Origin: SSF14 sp037045585 | GTDB taxonomy: Bacteria; Actinomycetota; Acidimicrobiia; Acidimicrobiales; Microtrichaceae | Assembly (NCBI GenBank): GCA_037045585.1 | Contig: JBAOIR010000036.1 | Span: 186,001 to 250,000 of the forward strand | Length of the DNA stretch: 64,000 nucleotides | Direction: 5' to 3' | In this document: one piece after another, positions 37,111 through 47,257 of the stretch | Layout of the letters: each line of letters begins with the position of its first letter | Numbering within the stretch: position 1 is the first letter of the stretch | Program-made: the position numbers and the translations under genes | Notes under the pieces: generated by a model | Databases searched by the model: none | Told to the model about the DNA's origin: nothing | What the model saw: the letters and a program-made list of their open reading frames with translations, nothing else

Positions 37111-37762
37111 CCGTGCTGCGGCTGAGGTCTGGTCAAGCGCTTTGGCGGCCTGACGGCCGTGAATAATGTCAGCTTGGACATCTACCCCGGCGAGGTGGTG
37201 GCGCTGGTGGGCGACAACGGCGCCGGCAAATCCACGCTGATCAAGATGATTTCGGGCGTCTACAAGCCCGATGGCGGCCACATCTTTCTGGGCGGGCAAG
37301 GAGATCACCATGGCTTCGCCCATGGAAGCGCGCAGCTTGGGCATCGAGACGATCTATCAGGACCTGGCGCTCTGCGAAAATCTGGACGCCACCGTCAACA
37401 TCTTCCTGGGGCGCGAGCCGACCAAGCGCCTGCTGGGCATCTTCAAGCAGGTGGACCGCGGCCACATGCTGCACGAATCGCAGAAGGTGCTGGATCGGCT
37501 GGACATCAAGATTCCCAACCTGCGCCGCCCCATCCGGCAGATGTCGGGCGGACAGCGCCAGGCCGTCGCGATTGCCCGCGCCGTCTACTGGAACGCGCAC
37601 CTGGTGATCATGGATGAACCGACGGCGGCGCTGGGCGTGCCCGAACAGCGCAAAGTGCACGAACTGGTGCACACGCTCAAGCAGCAGAACGTGCCGGTCA
37701 TCATCATCAGCCACAACATGCAGGACATCTTCGCCGTCGCCGACCGCATCATCGTCATGCGC
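37110..37762 (+). CDS. Sugar ABC importer ATPase, 3'-truncated at a join
   Basis: An ATP-binding subunit of the XylG/RbsA class, here with only the N-terminal domain. VKRFGGLTAVNNVSLDI, Walker A VALVGDNGAGKSTLIKMISG, the Q-loop segment IYQDLALCENLDATVNIFLG, signature RQMSGGQRQAVAIARAV, Walker B HLVIMDEPTAALGVPEQ and the switch IIISHNMQDIFAVADRIIVM. One indel near 37300. Many ribose-type systems use a single-domain ATPase of this kind (FrcA type), so it may lack only the last ~25 codons, lost at the join. Confidence 0.87.
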
Positions 37763-37770
37763 CTCTTCCG
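37756..37770. other. Scaffold join 3: sugar ATPase to KimA-like transporter
   Basis: The plus-strand ATPase stops being recognisable after DRIIVM, and the minus-strand KimA-like frame starts at its last residues (VAYQFTEE). Two 3' ends meet inside coding sequence without either stop codon. Confidence 0.75.
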
Positions 37771-39663
37771 TGAACTGGTACGCCACCGTCGTCACGGCCA
37801 CCCGGCGGATGTCCTGCAGCGCCAGGTTGAGCGTAATGGCGGCGTTCTGGTGCAGCGCCTGGCCTTGCAGCGAGTCCATCACCAGATGGCCGACGATAAC
37901 ATGGATGTAGCCATCCTTCATCTCGGCCATCAGCTGTTCTACATACTTATGCACCGGCCCGGTCAACTCACGATAGGGTGAGGGCAAAATCTTTAAGTAG
38001 GCTTCATCGCCGATACGCTCCACCCAGCGCTGCCGCACACGCTCGGACTTGTCCGGGTCGATGGCGACGTGCAGCGCCGTCCAGGGCGCACCCAGCGACT
38101 TGGCGAAGTTGATCGTGTGAATTGTGCCCGCGTGCACATCGTCCACCATTACCAGGGTCTTGACCGGATGCTGGCGGATGCTGGGGAACAGCGACCCTTT
38201 GTGCAGCACCTTGGCGACAATCTCATAGTGGTGGTGAATGCGGAAGAAGACAAAGACCATCGCCGGAATCACAACGAGCACAATCCACGCCCCCTCGCGG
38301 AACTTGGCGACGGCGAAGATAATCATCACGACAAACGTCAACACGGCTCCAAACCCGTTGATGGCCTGCTTGGCGCGCCACTGAGGATCGTAGCGCACCG
38401 TCGAGCCGTGCGCCTCGCGTTCCTCGCCCGGCTGCATCTTGCCGATGCGCTGCCAGCGCACGACCATCCCGGTCTGCGACAGGGTGAACGAGAGAAAGAC
38501 ACCGATGGCATAGAGCGGAATCAAACGCGTGGTTTCCGCTTGAAAGACCACGACCAGCAATGCAGCCGCCACTGCCAGCGCCACGATGCCCCACGAAAAG
38601 ACCAGGCGGCGGCCACGATAGGTCAACTGCTTGGGCAGGAAGCTGTCACCCGCAATCAGCACGCCAAGAAAGGGGAACCCAGCATAGGAGGTGTTGGCCG
38701 CCATGATCAGGATGACTGTGGTAGCTCCCAGCGTGATGTAATAGAGCGGGCTGAGACCGTAGAGCGAACGTGCGATCTGCGAGATGACCGTTTCCTTGAT
38801 GTTTTCGCCCGCCACGACCTGCACCTGGTTGGCGAGCACGGTAATGCCAATGAACATCACCGCCAGCAGGCTGCTCATCATCAGCATCGTGGTCGCCGCA
38901 TTGCGGCTACGCGGCGTTTTGAAGGCCATGATGCCGTTTGAGATCGCTTCCACGCCGGTGAGCGCCGTGCAACCGCTGGCAAACGCGCGCAGGATCAGGA
39001 AAAGCGTCAAGGGCTGAAGTGTATGCTCCACAAGCTCGGCGCTCGCCACTGGTTCAAGCTGGCCGGTGCTGCGCTGCCAGAAACCGATCCCCAGCATCAG
39101 CAGCATCGCCGCTACGAAAAAGTAGGTCGGAATCGCAAAGACGGAACCGGATTCCTTGACCCCGCGCAGGTTGATAATCGTAATCAAAACAATGAGGATG
39201 AGCGCGATTTCCACGCGGAACGGGTACATTGCGGGGGCAGCGGAGGTAATCTGCGCCACACCTGACGAAATGCTCACAGCCACCGTGAGAATGTAGTCCG
39301 TGAGCAAGGACGCGCCTGCGGTCAACGCCGGCCCGTTGCCCAGATTATCGTGGGCGACGATGTAGGCGCCGCCGCCGCCCGGATAGGCAAAGATGGTCTG
39401 GCGATACGAGATCGTCAAGATGACCAGCAGTCCGACAATGACAAAAGCAATGGGGATCGACAAGCCAAAGTAGGCGGTGCCGGCCAATGCCAGAATGATC
39501 AGGATTTCTTGCGTGGCGTAAGCAACCGAGGATAGGGCATCGGAGGCAAAAACGGCCAGGGCGATTTTTTTGCTGATCGTCTGGTGCGGAGCCTCCTCCG
39601 TCGCCAGTTTGCGGCCAAAAAGCAGGGTTCCGACTTCCGGTCGGCGGTGTTTAGGTTGCTCAT
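37762..39663 (-). CDS. kimA: KimA/YdaO-type potassium transporter (APC superfamily), frameshifted at the start
   Basis: A ~630-residue transporter with 12 membrane helices and a C-terminal cytoplasmic domain. Shared KimA pattern: SYRQTIFAYPGGGGAYIVAHDNLG, LLTDYILTVAVSISSGVAQITSA, LILRAFASGCTALTGVEAISNGI, ITVLANQVQVV, YAIGVFLSFTLSQTGMVVRW. The C-terminal part (KTLVMVDDVHAGTIHTINFAKSLG ... VAVTTVAYQFTEE) matches the UspA-like regulatory domain of KimA. In Bacillus KimA imports K+ with H+ and is shut off by c-di-AMP. One indel near 39625 separates ATG 39663 from the conserved DALSSVAYATQEIL start. Two TrkA genes precede it, supporting potassium transport. The final codons are lost at the join. 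Confidence 0.88.
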
Positions 39664-39684
39664 CGGGCTTTTCTCAACTCTGTC

Positions 39685-40350
39685 TCAACTGCGACCCAGC
39701 AGTTTGGCGAGCGCCGCGCGCTCGGTTGTGTGCAAAACGGCCAGCACTTCGTCGTAGGCATGCAGCACGGTATTGCCGTTGGGTGCAATGACGTCACCCT
39801 TGCGGATGACGGCGGCCAACGTACACTGCGGCGGCCATTCAATATCCTTGACCGTCTTGCCATTCACGACCGACGTTTCGGCGATCTTTTCTTCCACCAG
39901 TTCGACCTGCCCCTGGCGCAGCTTGAGCAGCGTCATCATGTCGCCCAGCGACATCTCTTCGACCACCAGCTTCGCCATCAGATCGGCCTGGTTGATGCTG
40001 ACGTCTACTCCCATCTCCGACGTAAACAGCCATTTGTTGCGCGGGTTGTTGACGCGCGCAATAATGCGCGGCACATTGAACTCGTGGCGCGCCAGGCTGC
40101 ACGCCACCAGGTTGGTTTCGTCGTTGCCCGTGACGGCGGCCAGCACCTGCGCCCGGCGGATGCCCGTCTGCTCCAGACGCAGCGGGTCCGTGCCGTCGCC
40201 GGCATGAATCACCTCGGCGGGCAAATCGCGGTGCAGCTTGACGAGCACGTCATGGCGGTTGTCGATCACGCGCACGTCGTGTCCTTCGTCGATCAGCAGC
40301 CGGGCCACATGCGAACCTACCTTGCCGCCTCCAACAATTACAACAAACAT
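39685..40350 (-). CDS. trkA: TrkA/KtrA-type RCK potassium-channel regulator (second)
   Basis: A 221-residue cytoplasmic protein with RCK_N Rossmann fold (FVVIVGGGKVGSHVARLL, the acidic end of strand 2 VRVIDNR) and RCK_C domain (VVNGKTVKDIEW ... VIAPNGNTVLHAYDEVLAV). RCK proteins bind NAD(H), ATP or c-di-AMP and gate K+ transporters. Intact. It starts 43 bases after the first TrkA gene's stop and ends 21 bases before kimA, so the three form one minus-strand potassium operon. Confidence 0.93.
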   Translation of the reverse strand: MFVVIVGGGKVGSHVARLLIDEGHDVRVIDNRHDVLVKLHRDLPAEVIHAGDGTDPLRLEQTGIRRAQVLAAVTGNDETNLVACSLARHEFNVPRIIARVNNPRNKWLFTSEMGVDVSINQADLMAKLVVEEMSLGDMMTLLKLRQGQVELVEEKIAETSVVNGKTVKDIEWPPQCTLAAVIRKGDVIAPNGNTVLHAYDEVLAVLHTTERAALAKLLGRS

Positions 40351-40392
40351 TGCATTTCTCCTATGTTCCTCAGCATTGCATGGCGGTAGGTG

Positions 40393-41048
40393 TCAGAGCT
40401 TGCGCGTCATTGCCAGGTCCAGCAATTGCGGCAGCAGGCTCGCCGGAATGCTGAGCACGGCAATGTCGTTGGGCTGCAAGTGTTCGTCGGCCCGCGGCAC
40501 AAAAACGCGCGATCGCCCCGCTCGATGGCGCAGACCACCGCGTTGCCTTCGCAGACGGAAGTCACGGGCAGGTTGCGCCAGCTTTCCGGAACCAGCACCG
40601 AAAGCAGCTTGACATCGCCGTGGCCGATCTGTTCGAGGTCGATCACGCCGGGGTGGAGCAGGATTTGTTCGAGCCGCCGCGCGCCCCAGGAAGTGGAGGT
40701 GATGCTTTGCAGGCCAAGCCGCTCGTACACCTCGCGGCGGCCCGGATTGTAGACGCGCGCCACGACGCGCTTGACGTTGAACACATCGCGCGCAATCCGC
40801 GCTGCGACGATGTTTTCGTTGTCGCTCTGCGTGGTGGCGGCGAAAGCATCCGCCTGTTCAATGCCGGCGCGCTCCAATGTGCCGCGGTCGATGCTATAGC
40901 CCTGCACAGTGCGCCCGCGAAAATCTGGCCCCAGCCGGTCAAAATTAGCAGCATCGACGTCCACAATAGTGACGGAATGCCCCTGCTGGGAGATGGAGCG
41001 GGCCATCTCCGATCCTTCACGGCCACAACCCACAATCAGTACATTCAT
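40393..41048 (-). CDS. trkA: TrkA/KtrA-type RCK potassium-channel regulator (first), frameshifted
   Basis: A ~218-residue RCK protein: MNVLIVGCGREGSEMARSI with the GxGxxG-like loop, SVTIVDVDAANFDRL, VAARIARDVFNVKRVVARVYNPGR and, in the C-terminal RCK_C, SVCEGNAVVCAIERGDRAF. An indel near 40500 shifts the end, which then reads PNDIAVLSIPASLLPQLLDLAMTRKL. It is the first gene of the trkA-trkA-kimA operon, behind a good promoter and a leader hairpin. Confidence 0.9.
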
Positions 41049-41077
41049 AGTTCTCTCTGTTTCCTATATCCTTACAT

Positions 41078-41103
41078 AAAAAAGCCGCCCCACTGAGGAG
41101 CGG
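41078..41103 (-). terminator. Leader hairpin with T-run before the trkA-kimA operon
   Basis: Read on the minus strand: CCGCTCC, a short loop, then GGGGCGGC and seven T residues. It lies 30 bases before the first trkA ATG and downstream of the promoter at 41154-41182. It is either the terminator of the AlkZ-like gene or an attenuator in the operon's leader. Confidence 0.65.
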
Positions 41104-41153
41104 ACACACGGTGCAAGGACGATAGCCGCCGTAAAAGGCGCAATAGACTTATC

Positions 41154-41182
41154 CATTATTATCCAAATTCCACGGCTGTCAA
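41154..41182 (-). promoter_or_regulatory. Sigma-70-type promoter of the trkA-trkA-kimA operon
   Basis: On the minus strand TTGACA (41177-41182) is followed after 16-17 bases by an AATAAT/ATAATG hexamer (41154-41160). Perfect -35 box. Transcription would start near 41147, about 100 bases before the first ATG. Confidence 0.6.
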
Positions 41183-41253
41183 ATGGCGCATATTCGGTTT
41201 TTTTTCATGTCAAGTGTGCGGCGGATGCGCCCGCCAGCAAGCGCCCGGCAACT

Positions 41254-42339
41254 TCAGGCCAGCGCCACCGGCACGCCGAGGAATGCACCATAGCGGTCAG
41301 CGGCGGCGGCAATCGCATCCCGTTCGGCAGGGCCGGGTGGAACAAAACAAGCTGGTGGTGATGGTCGCCTGGCGCTTGCCCAGGCTGCGCTTCCACGTGC
41401 CGATGATGCGGCCGTCGAGGATCACCACGGCGGTCAGGTTGTTGCCCATGGCCTGCAACTGGGCGGCATTCGCAGCATCGATCACGACACTCCACTCTTT
41501 GTAACCGATCACATACTCGTCGTAAATGGACAGCAGATGCACCTGGCCGCCGGGGGCAAGAGAAGAAGCCGCAGGCGGGATAAACCACCAGACTTTGCCG
41601 TCTGTTTCGGTGGATTGCAATTGCGCGCTGATGGCCGCCACCGCCCCTGGCCTCGGCCAGGGGGAGGCTCGCCCAACGCGCCAGATCGTGTACGGTGGCC
41701 GGGCCGTGGCTTTGTAGGAAGCGGCGGGCAAGTTCGGCCAGCGCCTCCTCCCTTGTCATGGGCGAGGCAAGCGGAACGCGTTCGGCCAGCAGGGCGTAGG
41801 TGAACTGGCGGCCACGCCGGGGGCCGCTACAAATGATGCCGTCGAGTTCGGCGCGCATCAAGAAGTAGTTCATGCTGAACTCGCCCGCCGTCGAAATGCC
41901 GGCTGTCGCCAGTACGCCGCGCAGTTCCTCGCGTCATGTACACGCCATCGCGCAGCGCCCGGCAAAGACATCGCCGATCCGCCGCGCCAGGGTGTCATCC
42001 AACCCGGCTTTGCGATAGTAGGAAGCGTTGGCAAGGTGGACGCGGCGGCGCAGTCAGCGCCAGCAGCCAGCGAATGTCGGCGGGCGTGACAAAGTGCCAG
42101 GTCGGGCGCAGCAGGTGCGTGCGCAAGATGGCGCCGGCGTCAAACTCCGCTTCGATGGCGGCATCGCTGAATGCTGGGGCTGCCGGCTGCAAGCGCAGCC
42201 CCAGCGCCCATTTGGCTCCAGCATAGTCCTGGGCCTGGGCTGCGCCCAACCACTGGACGACTTCCGCCGCACGCTGGAATGAAGACGCAAACAGACGCTG
42301 GTTGACCAGGCGTTGTTGAACGATCTGTTCCGGTTGCAT
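41254..42339 (-). CDS. Winged-helix DNA-binding protein of the AlkZ/YcaQ-like family, frameshifted
   Basis: A ~360-residue protein. The start MQPEQIVQQRLVNQRL, then RAAEVVQWLGAAQAQDYAGAKWALGLRL and AGAILRTHLLRPTWHFVTPADIRWLL fit the HTH_42 (AlkZ/YcaQ) family, whose members unhook interstrand crosslinks or bulky alkyl lesions. The second half reads SMNYFLMRAELDGIICSGPRRGRQ, SHGPATVHDLARWASLPLAEA and a closing YGAFLGVPVALA. Indels near 42050, 41940 and 41640. The start codon lies inside one copy of the 176-bp tandem duplication. DNA repair activity is inferred from the family only. Confidence 0.8.
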
Positions 42340-42670
42340 GGTGTTTGTCCCCTGCGCAGTTGTGGCGCTGGCGAAACAACGAGCGTGCGATCTGTTGCGG
42401 GCCGGCCCCACGCTCGGCGCAGCAAGATCGGGATCGGCAAAATCGTCTTGCGCCGAGCGAGGGGCCAAAGCTGGCGACGGGGGCAAGGCTGGCGAACGAT
42501 CTGTTCCGGTTGCATGGTGTTTGTCCCCTGCGCAGTTGTGGCGCTGGCGAAACAACGAGCGTGCGATCTGTTGCAGGCCGGCCCCACGCTCGGCGCAGCA
42601 AGATCGGGATCGGCAAAATCGTCTTGCGCCGAGCGAGGGGCCAAAGCTGGCGACGGGGGCAAGGCTGGCG
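42319..42670. repeat. 176-bp perfect tandem duplication (two copies)
   Basis: Positions 42319-42494 and 42495-42670 are the same apart from one G/A change (GTTGCGGGCC versus GTTGCAGGCC). Each copy holds the first seven codons and start region of the AlkZ-like gene and about 150 bases of upstream DNA, including an inverted repeat with arms CTCGGCGCA and TGCGCCGAG. The duplication creates a second, out-of-context copy of the start codon. Confidence 0.93.
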
Positions 42671-42689
42671 GCCGGGCCAGGGCTGGCGA

Positions 42690-43659
42690 GCCAGTTCCCA
42701 GGCGATTTAACCGCGGCGGGAAACACGGAGGGGGCGGCAATCCAGAAGCGCGTGCCGAGGCGCTCCACCGGGTTGATCTGGCCGCCCGCCTGCAAGGCGG
42801 CCAGCGCGGCGCTGATCTGCGCCGCCGGCCAACGCGCCAGCAGGTGCGCAAGCTGATCCTCGCTCATCGGGTGGCGCGTGACGATGCCCAGGATCGCCTC
42901 CTCCGGCGTGCCGTAGTCGCTCACGTCGATGCCGTTGGTGTAGGGGTGGACGACATGGGCGATGGGGCCGAGCACCGCAATGGCGCGCATCAGCCCTTCA
43001 TCATCGGGCGGGGCGACCCACACTTCTGCCGGCGGGCGGTCGGGGATGACGACATGCACCTCGTCGGGCGCAACCTGCCGGATGACGGCGGCCAGGTCCG
43101 CCAGCGCCTCCGGCGTGTCGTTCACCCCGGCCAGCAGCATCACCTCCAGCCACAGCCGCCCGCCGTACTCGGCGCGAAAGGCCAGCAGCCCCTCGACCAG
43201 CCGCGCATAGGTGGCCTCCGGGTGCGGGCGGTGGATGCGCTTGTAGACCGCCGCCGATCCGGCGCTGAGCGTCGGCATGACCACGTCGGCGGGCAGCAGG
43301 TCCCGGCGCACCTCCGGCAGGTGCAGCAGCACGCCGTTGGTGATCACGGCCACCGGGATGTCCGTCAGCGCCTTCACCTGGCGGATCAACCAGCCCAGTT
43401 CGCTGTTAAGCGTCGGCTCGCCGGAGCCGACAAAGGAGACAAAGTCGATCTCGCCCGGCGCATGGCGCGCCAGCACGGCGGCCACTTCATCCAGGATCGC
43501 CTGGCGGGGGACATACTCGCGCCGCTCATTGGTGAGCGGCGTCGAGCGGCCAAGCTGGCAGTAGACGCAGTTCCAGTTGCAGGTCTTCAGCGGGATCGGG
43601 TCGATCCCCAACGATTTGCCCAAGCGCCGCGAGGGGATGGGGCCGTACACATAATCCAT
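42690..43659 (-). CDS. Radical SAM protein
   Basis: A ~320-residue radical SAM enzyme. The cluster-binding motif is CNWNCVYC (Cx3Cx2C, residues ~27-34), after MDYVYGPIPSRRLGKSLGID; FVGSGEPTLN supplies the GGE-like SAM motif; VAVITNGVLLHLPEVR and LWLEVMLLAGVNDTPE are the later barrel strands. A small C-terminal winged-helix-like part follows (EEAILGIVTRHPMSEDQLAHLLARWPA). Chloroflexota and archaeal members of this group are uncharacterised. The natural stop is not visible; the frame runs on through the 176-bp repeats into the AlkZ-like gene, probably from an indel near 42700. Confidence 0.87.
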
Positions 43660-43722
43660 AAACCTTGATCACTCTTTTCGCTACGTGCGGCCCGGCGCGG
43701 CGCAATCGCCCCGACGCATGCC

Positions 43723-44164
43723 CTATTCTTCGGCGCGCACCAGCAGCAGCGGGCGGTCCGCCTTGTGCAGCACACCGGCGGCCACACTGCCGTAGAAGAC
43801 GCGGCCCAGGCCGGTGCGCCCGTGGCTTGCCATCGCAATCAGGTCCGCGCCTTCGCGCTCGGCCACTTCCAAAATGCCGGCCACCACCGGGCCATTCTCG
43901 ACGCAGGACTTGACATCGATGCCACGGCGCGCAGTTCGCCTTCCTTGCCGCCCAAGTACCCCTTGGCCTCGGTGATCATGCGCTCCGCTTCCTTGGGGTC
44001 ATATAGGGCACCATGTCGTAGGGCGTCACAATCGAGACGCTCGGCTCGACAACTTGCAGCAACACAACCTTGGCCCCAAACGCTGCCGCCAGGGCCTCGG
44101 CGTGGGCGAGGATCGATTCCGCCCGCTTTGAACCGTCCAGGGGCACCAAAATTGTCTTGTACAT
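43723..44164 (-). CDS. Universal stress protein (UspA family), frameshifted
   Basis: A ~147-residue UspA protein. The start MYKTILVPLDGSKRAESIL and the helix ILAHAEALAAAFGAKVVLLQVVEP are standard; after indels near 44005 and 43930 it continues ERMITEAKGYLGGKEGEL, VAGILEVAEREGADLIAMASHGRTGLGRVFYGSVA and ends HKADRPLLLVRAEE. The ATP-binding GRTGLGRVFYGS loop (G2xG9xG(S/T)) is present. Function: dimeric, ATP-binding stress protein. Divergent from the next gene. Confidence 0.9.
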
Positions 44165-44430
44165 GGGTCTCCCTTTCGATTATTGTTGTGTTGCGGCCGC
44201 TCCCATTTACTGCCTTGCGGCCTCTGTCTTTACTATACACCCGCGCCGGGCAACCCCCAAGCGACTGGCGGCGGATATTTGCACTGGTCACGTGACCAGT
44301 CCCCGCCGCTTTCACTCGCAATGTATGGGGCAGCGGCGCAAGTCACGCCGGGAGCGTAAACAGCAGGGATGCTGCCGGCGAATCGATCCTGTCGCCGCCA
44401 TGACCGGCCCTGCACGGGCTGCCGCTGTGC

Positions 44431-44436
44431 TATACT
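44431..44436 (+). promoter_or_regulatory. Minus-10 box close to the start codon
   Basis: TATACT ends six bases before the ATG at 44443, so the transcript would be nearly leaderless. The -35 side is weak. Confidence 0.35.
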
Positions 44437-44442
44437 GTAACC

Positions 44443-44932
44443 ATGCGCTCTCCCGTGAAACCGCCGCGCGGTGTCCTGATCTGGTTGGCCCTGGCGGCGC
44501 TGGCCCTCCTGCCTGTTTGTGGGCATGTCGCTGCTGGCGCTGATAGCCGCGCCCCCAACCTGCTGTTCGGTGCGCGGACGCCGACGCACACGCCGCTTCC
44601 TGCGCGGTGACGAGCCCACGCCCGACCTCGCTGCATCCGGGGCAGCAGGGGACGCCGGCCCCGCCCCTGCCGGAAGCAACCGCCGGCCCGGCAACTGCGC
44701 CGGCGGATCCGGCGGCGACCATCGGCTTGTGGTTGTCAGCAGTGTCGGCGATCACGGCGCTGATCGGGCTGGCGTCTTCGCTGTGGCTGGGCTGGCGCAA
44801 GGAGGGCCGCGAGATGGCGGACACTCGGGTTACTGGAGCTGGCGCGCCTGGAAATACGCAAGCTGCGCCAGGAGTTGGAGAATACGGGCGGCCTGAACCA
44901 GGCGTCAGGCCCTCAGGACGACAAAATCGTAG
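44443..44932 (+). CDS. Small membrane protein of unknown function, frameshifted
   Basis: A roughly 160-codon gene. An N-terminal membrane segment (GVLIWLALAALALL, then after an indel SLLALIAAPP), a Pro/Ala/Thr-rich linker (EATAGPATAPADPAA), a second membrane segment (SAVSAITALIGLASSLWLGW) and a charged coiled-coil-like end (LARLEIRKLRQELENT). I do not recognise a family. It converges on, and slightly overlaps, the response regulator gene. Reality of the gene is supported by the continuous TM-linker-TM-coil pattern across frames. Confidence 0.55.
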
Positions 44933-45599
44933 TTACGCTTGGCCGTTCTGGAGATGTTCGTAAATGTGGTGGCGCACGGCGTAGGCGGCAGCCTCGGCGC
45001 GCGAGGAGAGGTCGAGCTTGGACAGGATCGAACTGACGTAGTTGCGCACGGTTTTTTCGGACAGGAAGACCCGCTCGGCAATCTCGCGGTTGGTCAGCCC
45101 TTCGGTGATCAGCGCCAGAATGTTCAGCTCCTGCTCGGTCAAGGCGGCGAAATACTCGTCCTCCGCCTTGCGCGCCGATTCGCGCACACGCTGGAACAGC
45201 TTTTGCGTCAGCGCCGGATCAACCATCGACTCGCCGCGACCGACGGTTTCCAGCGCGCGCACGAGGTCATCGCTGCCGATCTGCTTGAGCACGTAGCCGC
45301 TGGCGCCGGCGCTGATCGCCTCAAACAGCACTTCGTCGTCGGCGTGCGAAGTGAGCATGATGATCTTGGTCTCCGGGCGCACGCTCAGAATATCACCGCG
45401 TGGCCTCGATGCCGTTCTTGCCCGGCAGCCGGATGTCCATAACGACGATGTCGGGCTTGTGGCGTAAGGTCAACTCCATCGCCTCCTGGGCGTCGTGCGC
45501 TTCGGCCACCACCTCAAAATGAGGATAGCGCGAGAGCAGCGTGCGCAAACCCAGACGGACGATCTCGTGGTCATCGACAAGGATAATGCGTAGGTGCAT
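44933..45599 (-). CDS. NarL-family response regulator, frameshifted
   Basis: A ~222-residue regulator. Receiver: RIILVDDHEIVRLGLRTLL, phospho-Asp in DIVVMDIRLPGKNGIEATR, then after an indel near 45395 KIIMLTSHADDEVLFEAISAG and GYVLKQIG. The output domain is LTEQELNILALITEGLTNREIAERVF with KTVRNYVSSILSKLDL, as in DevR/DosR. It diverges from a GAF-domain kinase of the DevS type across a 122-base promoter region, so the two probably form a pair. Confidence 0.92.
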
Positions 45600-45721
45600 G
45601 ACGTGCCTGGTTACTGAAAAATTGGTCACATGGACGCTTGCGACGTTAGCCGCTGCAACCCGGCAATTGTAGCACAGCAGGAGCGAGGCGGGAACTTCGC
45701 CAACAAAATAACGGATAGTCT

Positions 45722-47132
45722 ATGAATCTGAACCGTCACATCAACACGCGCTCGCTGCGCTGGCTGGGCGTAATTGGGCCGCTGCTTTTCTGGTTGATCG
45801 TTCTGCTCTTTGAAACGGCGATCCTCCGCGTGCCGATCTCCTGGCCGGCTGCGCTCGCCGAACTGGCGTTTATCGCAGCCGGCGCGCTTTTGTTTGCCAA
45901 CTGGGTCGCTTCAAGCCTGGAATGGCAGCAGGCGGAAGTGCAGCGGCGCAGCCAACACCTGGTTGCGCTGCGCAACGCCAGCCTGGCCCTTACCAACGAA
46001 CTGGACCTCGCCAACGTGTTGCAGCGCGTGGTCGATCTCAGCCGCACGCTGGTGCAGGCGCGCTATGGCGCGCTGGCCGTGCTCGACCCCGAAGGGCGCA
46101 GCATCGCCCAGTTCTACACCTCCGGGCTGACGCCGGAGCAGCGCAAAACCCTGGGCAACCCGCCCGCCAACCACGGCATTCTCGGCCTGATGACGCGCCA
46201 GGGCGAGGCCGTGCGCATCGGCGACGTCACCGCCGACCCGCGCGCGCCAGCGGGTTTCCGGAACACCACCCGCACATGCGCTCGCTGGTCGGCGTGCCCA
46301 TCATGGCAAAGGGCCGCATCTTCGGCAACCTCTACCTGGCCGACAAGCGCGTCGAGTCCGGCACCGGCGCGGTGGTGGTCGATTCTTTTACGGCAGAGGA
46401 GCAGGAGATTTTGCAGATGTTTGCAGCGCAGGCTGCCATCGCCATTGAAAACGCCCAACTGTACAAGGAAAATCAACAATTGGCGATTCTCCGCGAGCGT
46501 GACCGCATTGGCATGGACCTACACGACGGCGTGATCCAGTCGCTCTACGCCATCGGGCTGCTGCTGGACGACGCCCGCCACCGCCTGGACAGTGACCCGG
46601 AGAAGACACGCGCCACGCTGGGGACGGCGATTGCCGGTCTCAACAACACGATCCAGGACATTCGCAACTACATTTCCGACCTGCGCCCGCATCGCTTTCA
46701 GGGGCGCAACGTGCGCCAGGGGCTGGAGCAACTGGCGCAAGAGCTGCGCACCGACACGCTGTTTGCCGTCCACCTCAAGGTTGACCCGCAGGCAGCCGCC
46801 GCCTGCACGGCGCGCCAGGCCGACGAGTTTCTGCACATCGCGCAGGAGGCGTTGGCGAACATCCGCAAACATGCCGACGCGACGACGATCCAGATGCGTT
46901 TTCAGTTTAGCGACGGCCTGCTGCAAATGGTGATCCAGGACGACGGCAGCGGGTTTGATCCTATAATTGCAGCGGGAGCGGCACGGCGCGCGGGAGCGGG
47001 CTGCGCAACATGCGTCCGCCGAGCACGCCGCCGGCGCACGCGCTGCACGGCGAATTTCGCCTCGAAGCAGCGCCCCGGATTTCCGGCTCACAAGTGATCG
47101 TAGTGGCCCCGATTGAAAAGCGCAACGCCTGA
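45722..47132 (+). CDS. GAF-domain sensor histidine kinase (DevS/NarX-like), frameshifted
   Basis: A ~470-residue kinase. Two N-terminal membrane helices (VIGPLLFWLIVLLFETAI and ALAELAFIAAGALLFANWVA), a coiled coil, a GAF domain (NELDLANVLQRVVDLSRTLV ... VGVPIMAKGRIFGNLYLAD), a HisKA_3 helix RDRIGMDLHDGVIQSLYAIG with the phospho-His, and a HATPase with HIAQEALANIRKHADAT and QDDGSGFDP. The end shifts frame near 46255 and 46975 and reads QVIVVAPIEKRNA. DevS-type GAF domains can bind haem; I see no clear haem-ligand signature. Divergently paired with the NarL regulator. Confidence 0.92.
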
Positions 47133-47257
47133 TCCGTTTAACACTTGTCCCCTATTGCCAGTGACGATTGCCCCTTGGGGCGGCCAGACACATTGGTCTA
47201 TTGTAGAGCCACAGTCCCGACTGCGTTTCCGTATGTTGACGGCGTGGAAGGAGTTTT

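Noticed and set aside
41049..41147. ydaO-type c-di-AMP riboswitch before the potassium operon
   Set aside because: The leader is only about 100 bases and I cannot find the conserved ydaO core; only a terminator-like hairpin is supported.
42319..42670. CRISPR-like repeat
   Set aside because: Only two copies, 176 bases each and adjacent, without spacers; it is a tandem duplication.
41995..43659. A single 554-residue radical SAM/AlkZ hybrid protein
   Set aside because: The frame passes through both copies of a non-coding 176-bp duplication that carries the AlkZ start region; the link is low-complexity and accidental.
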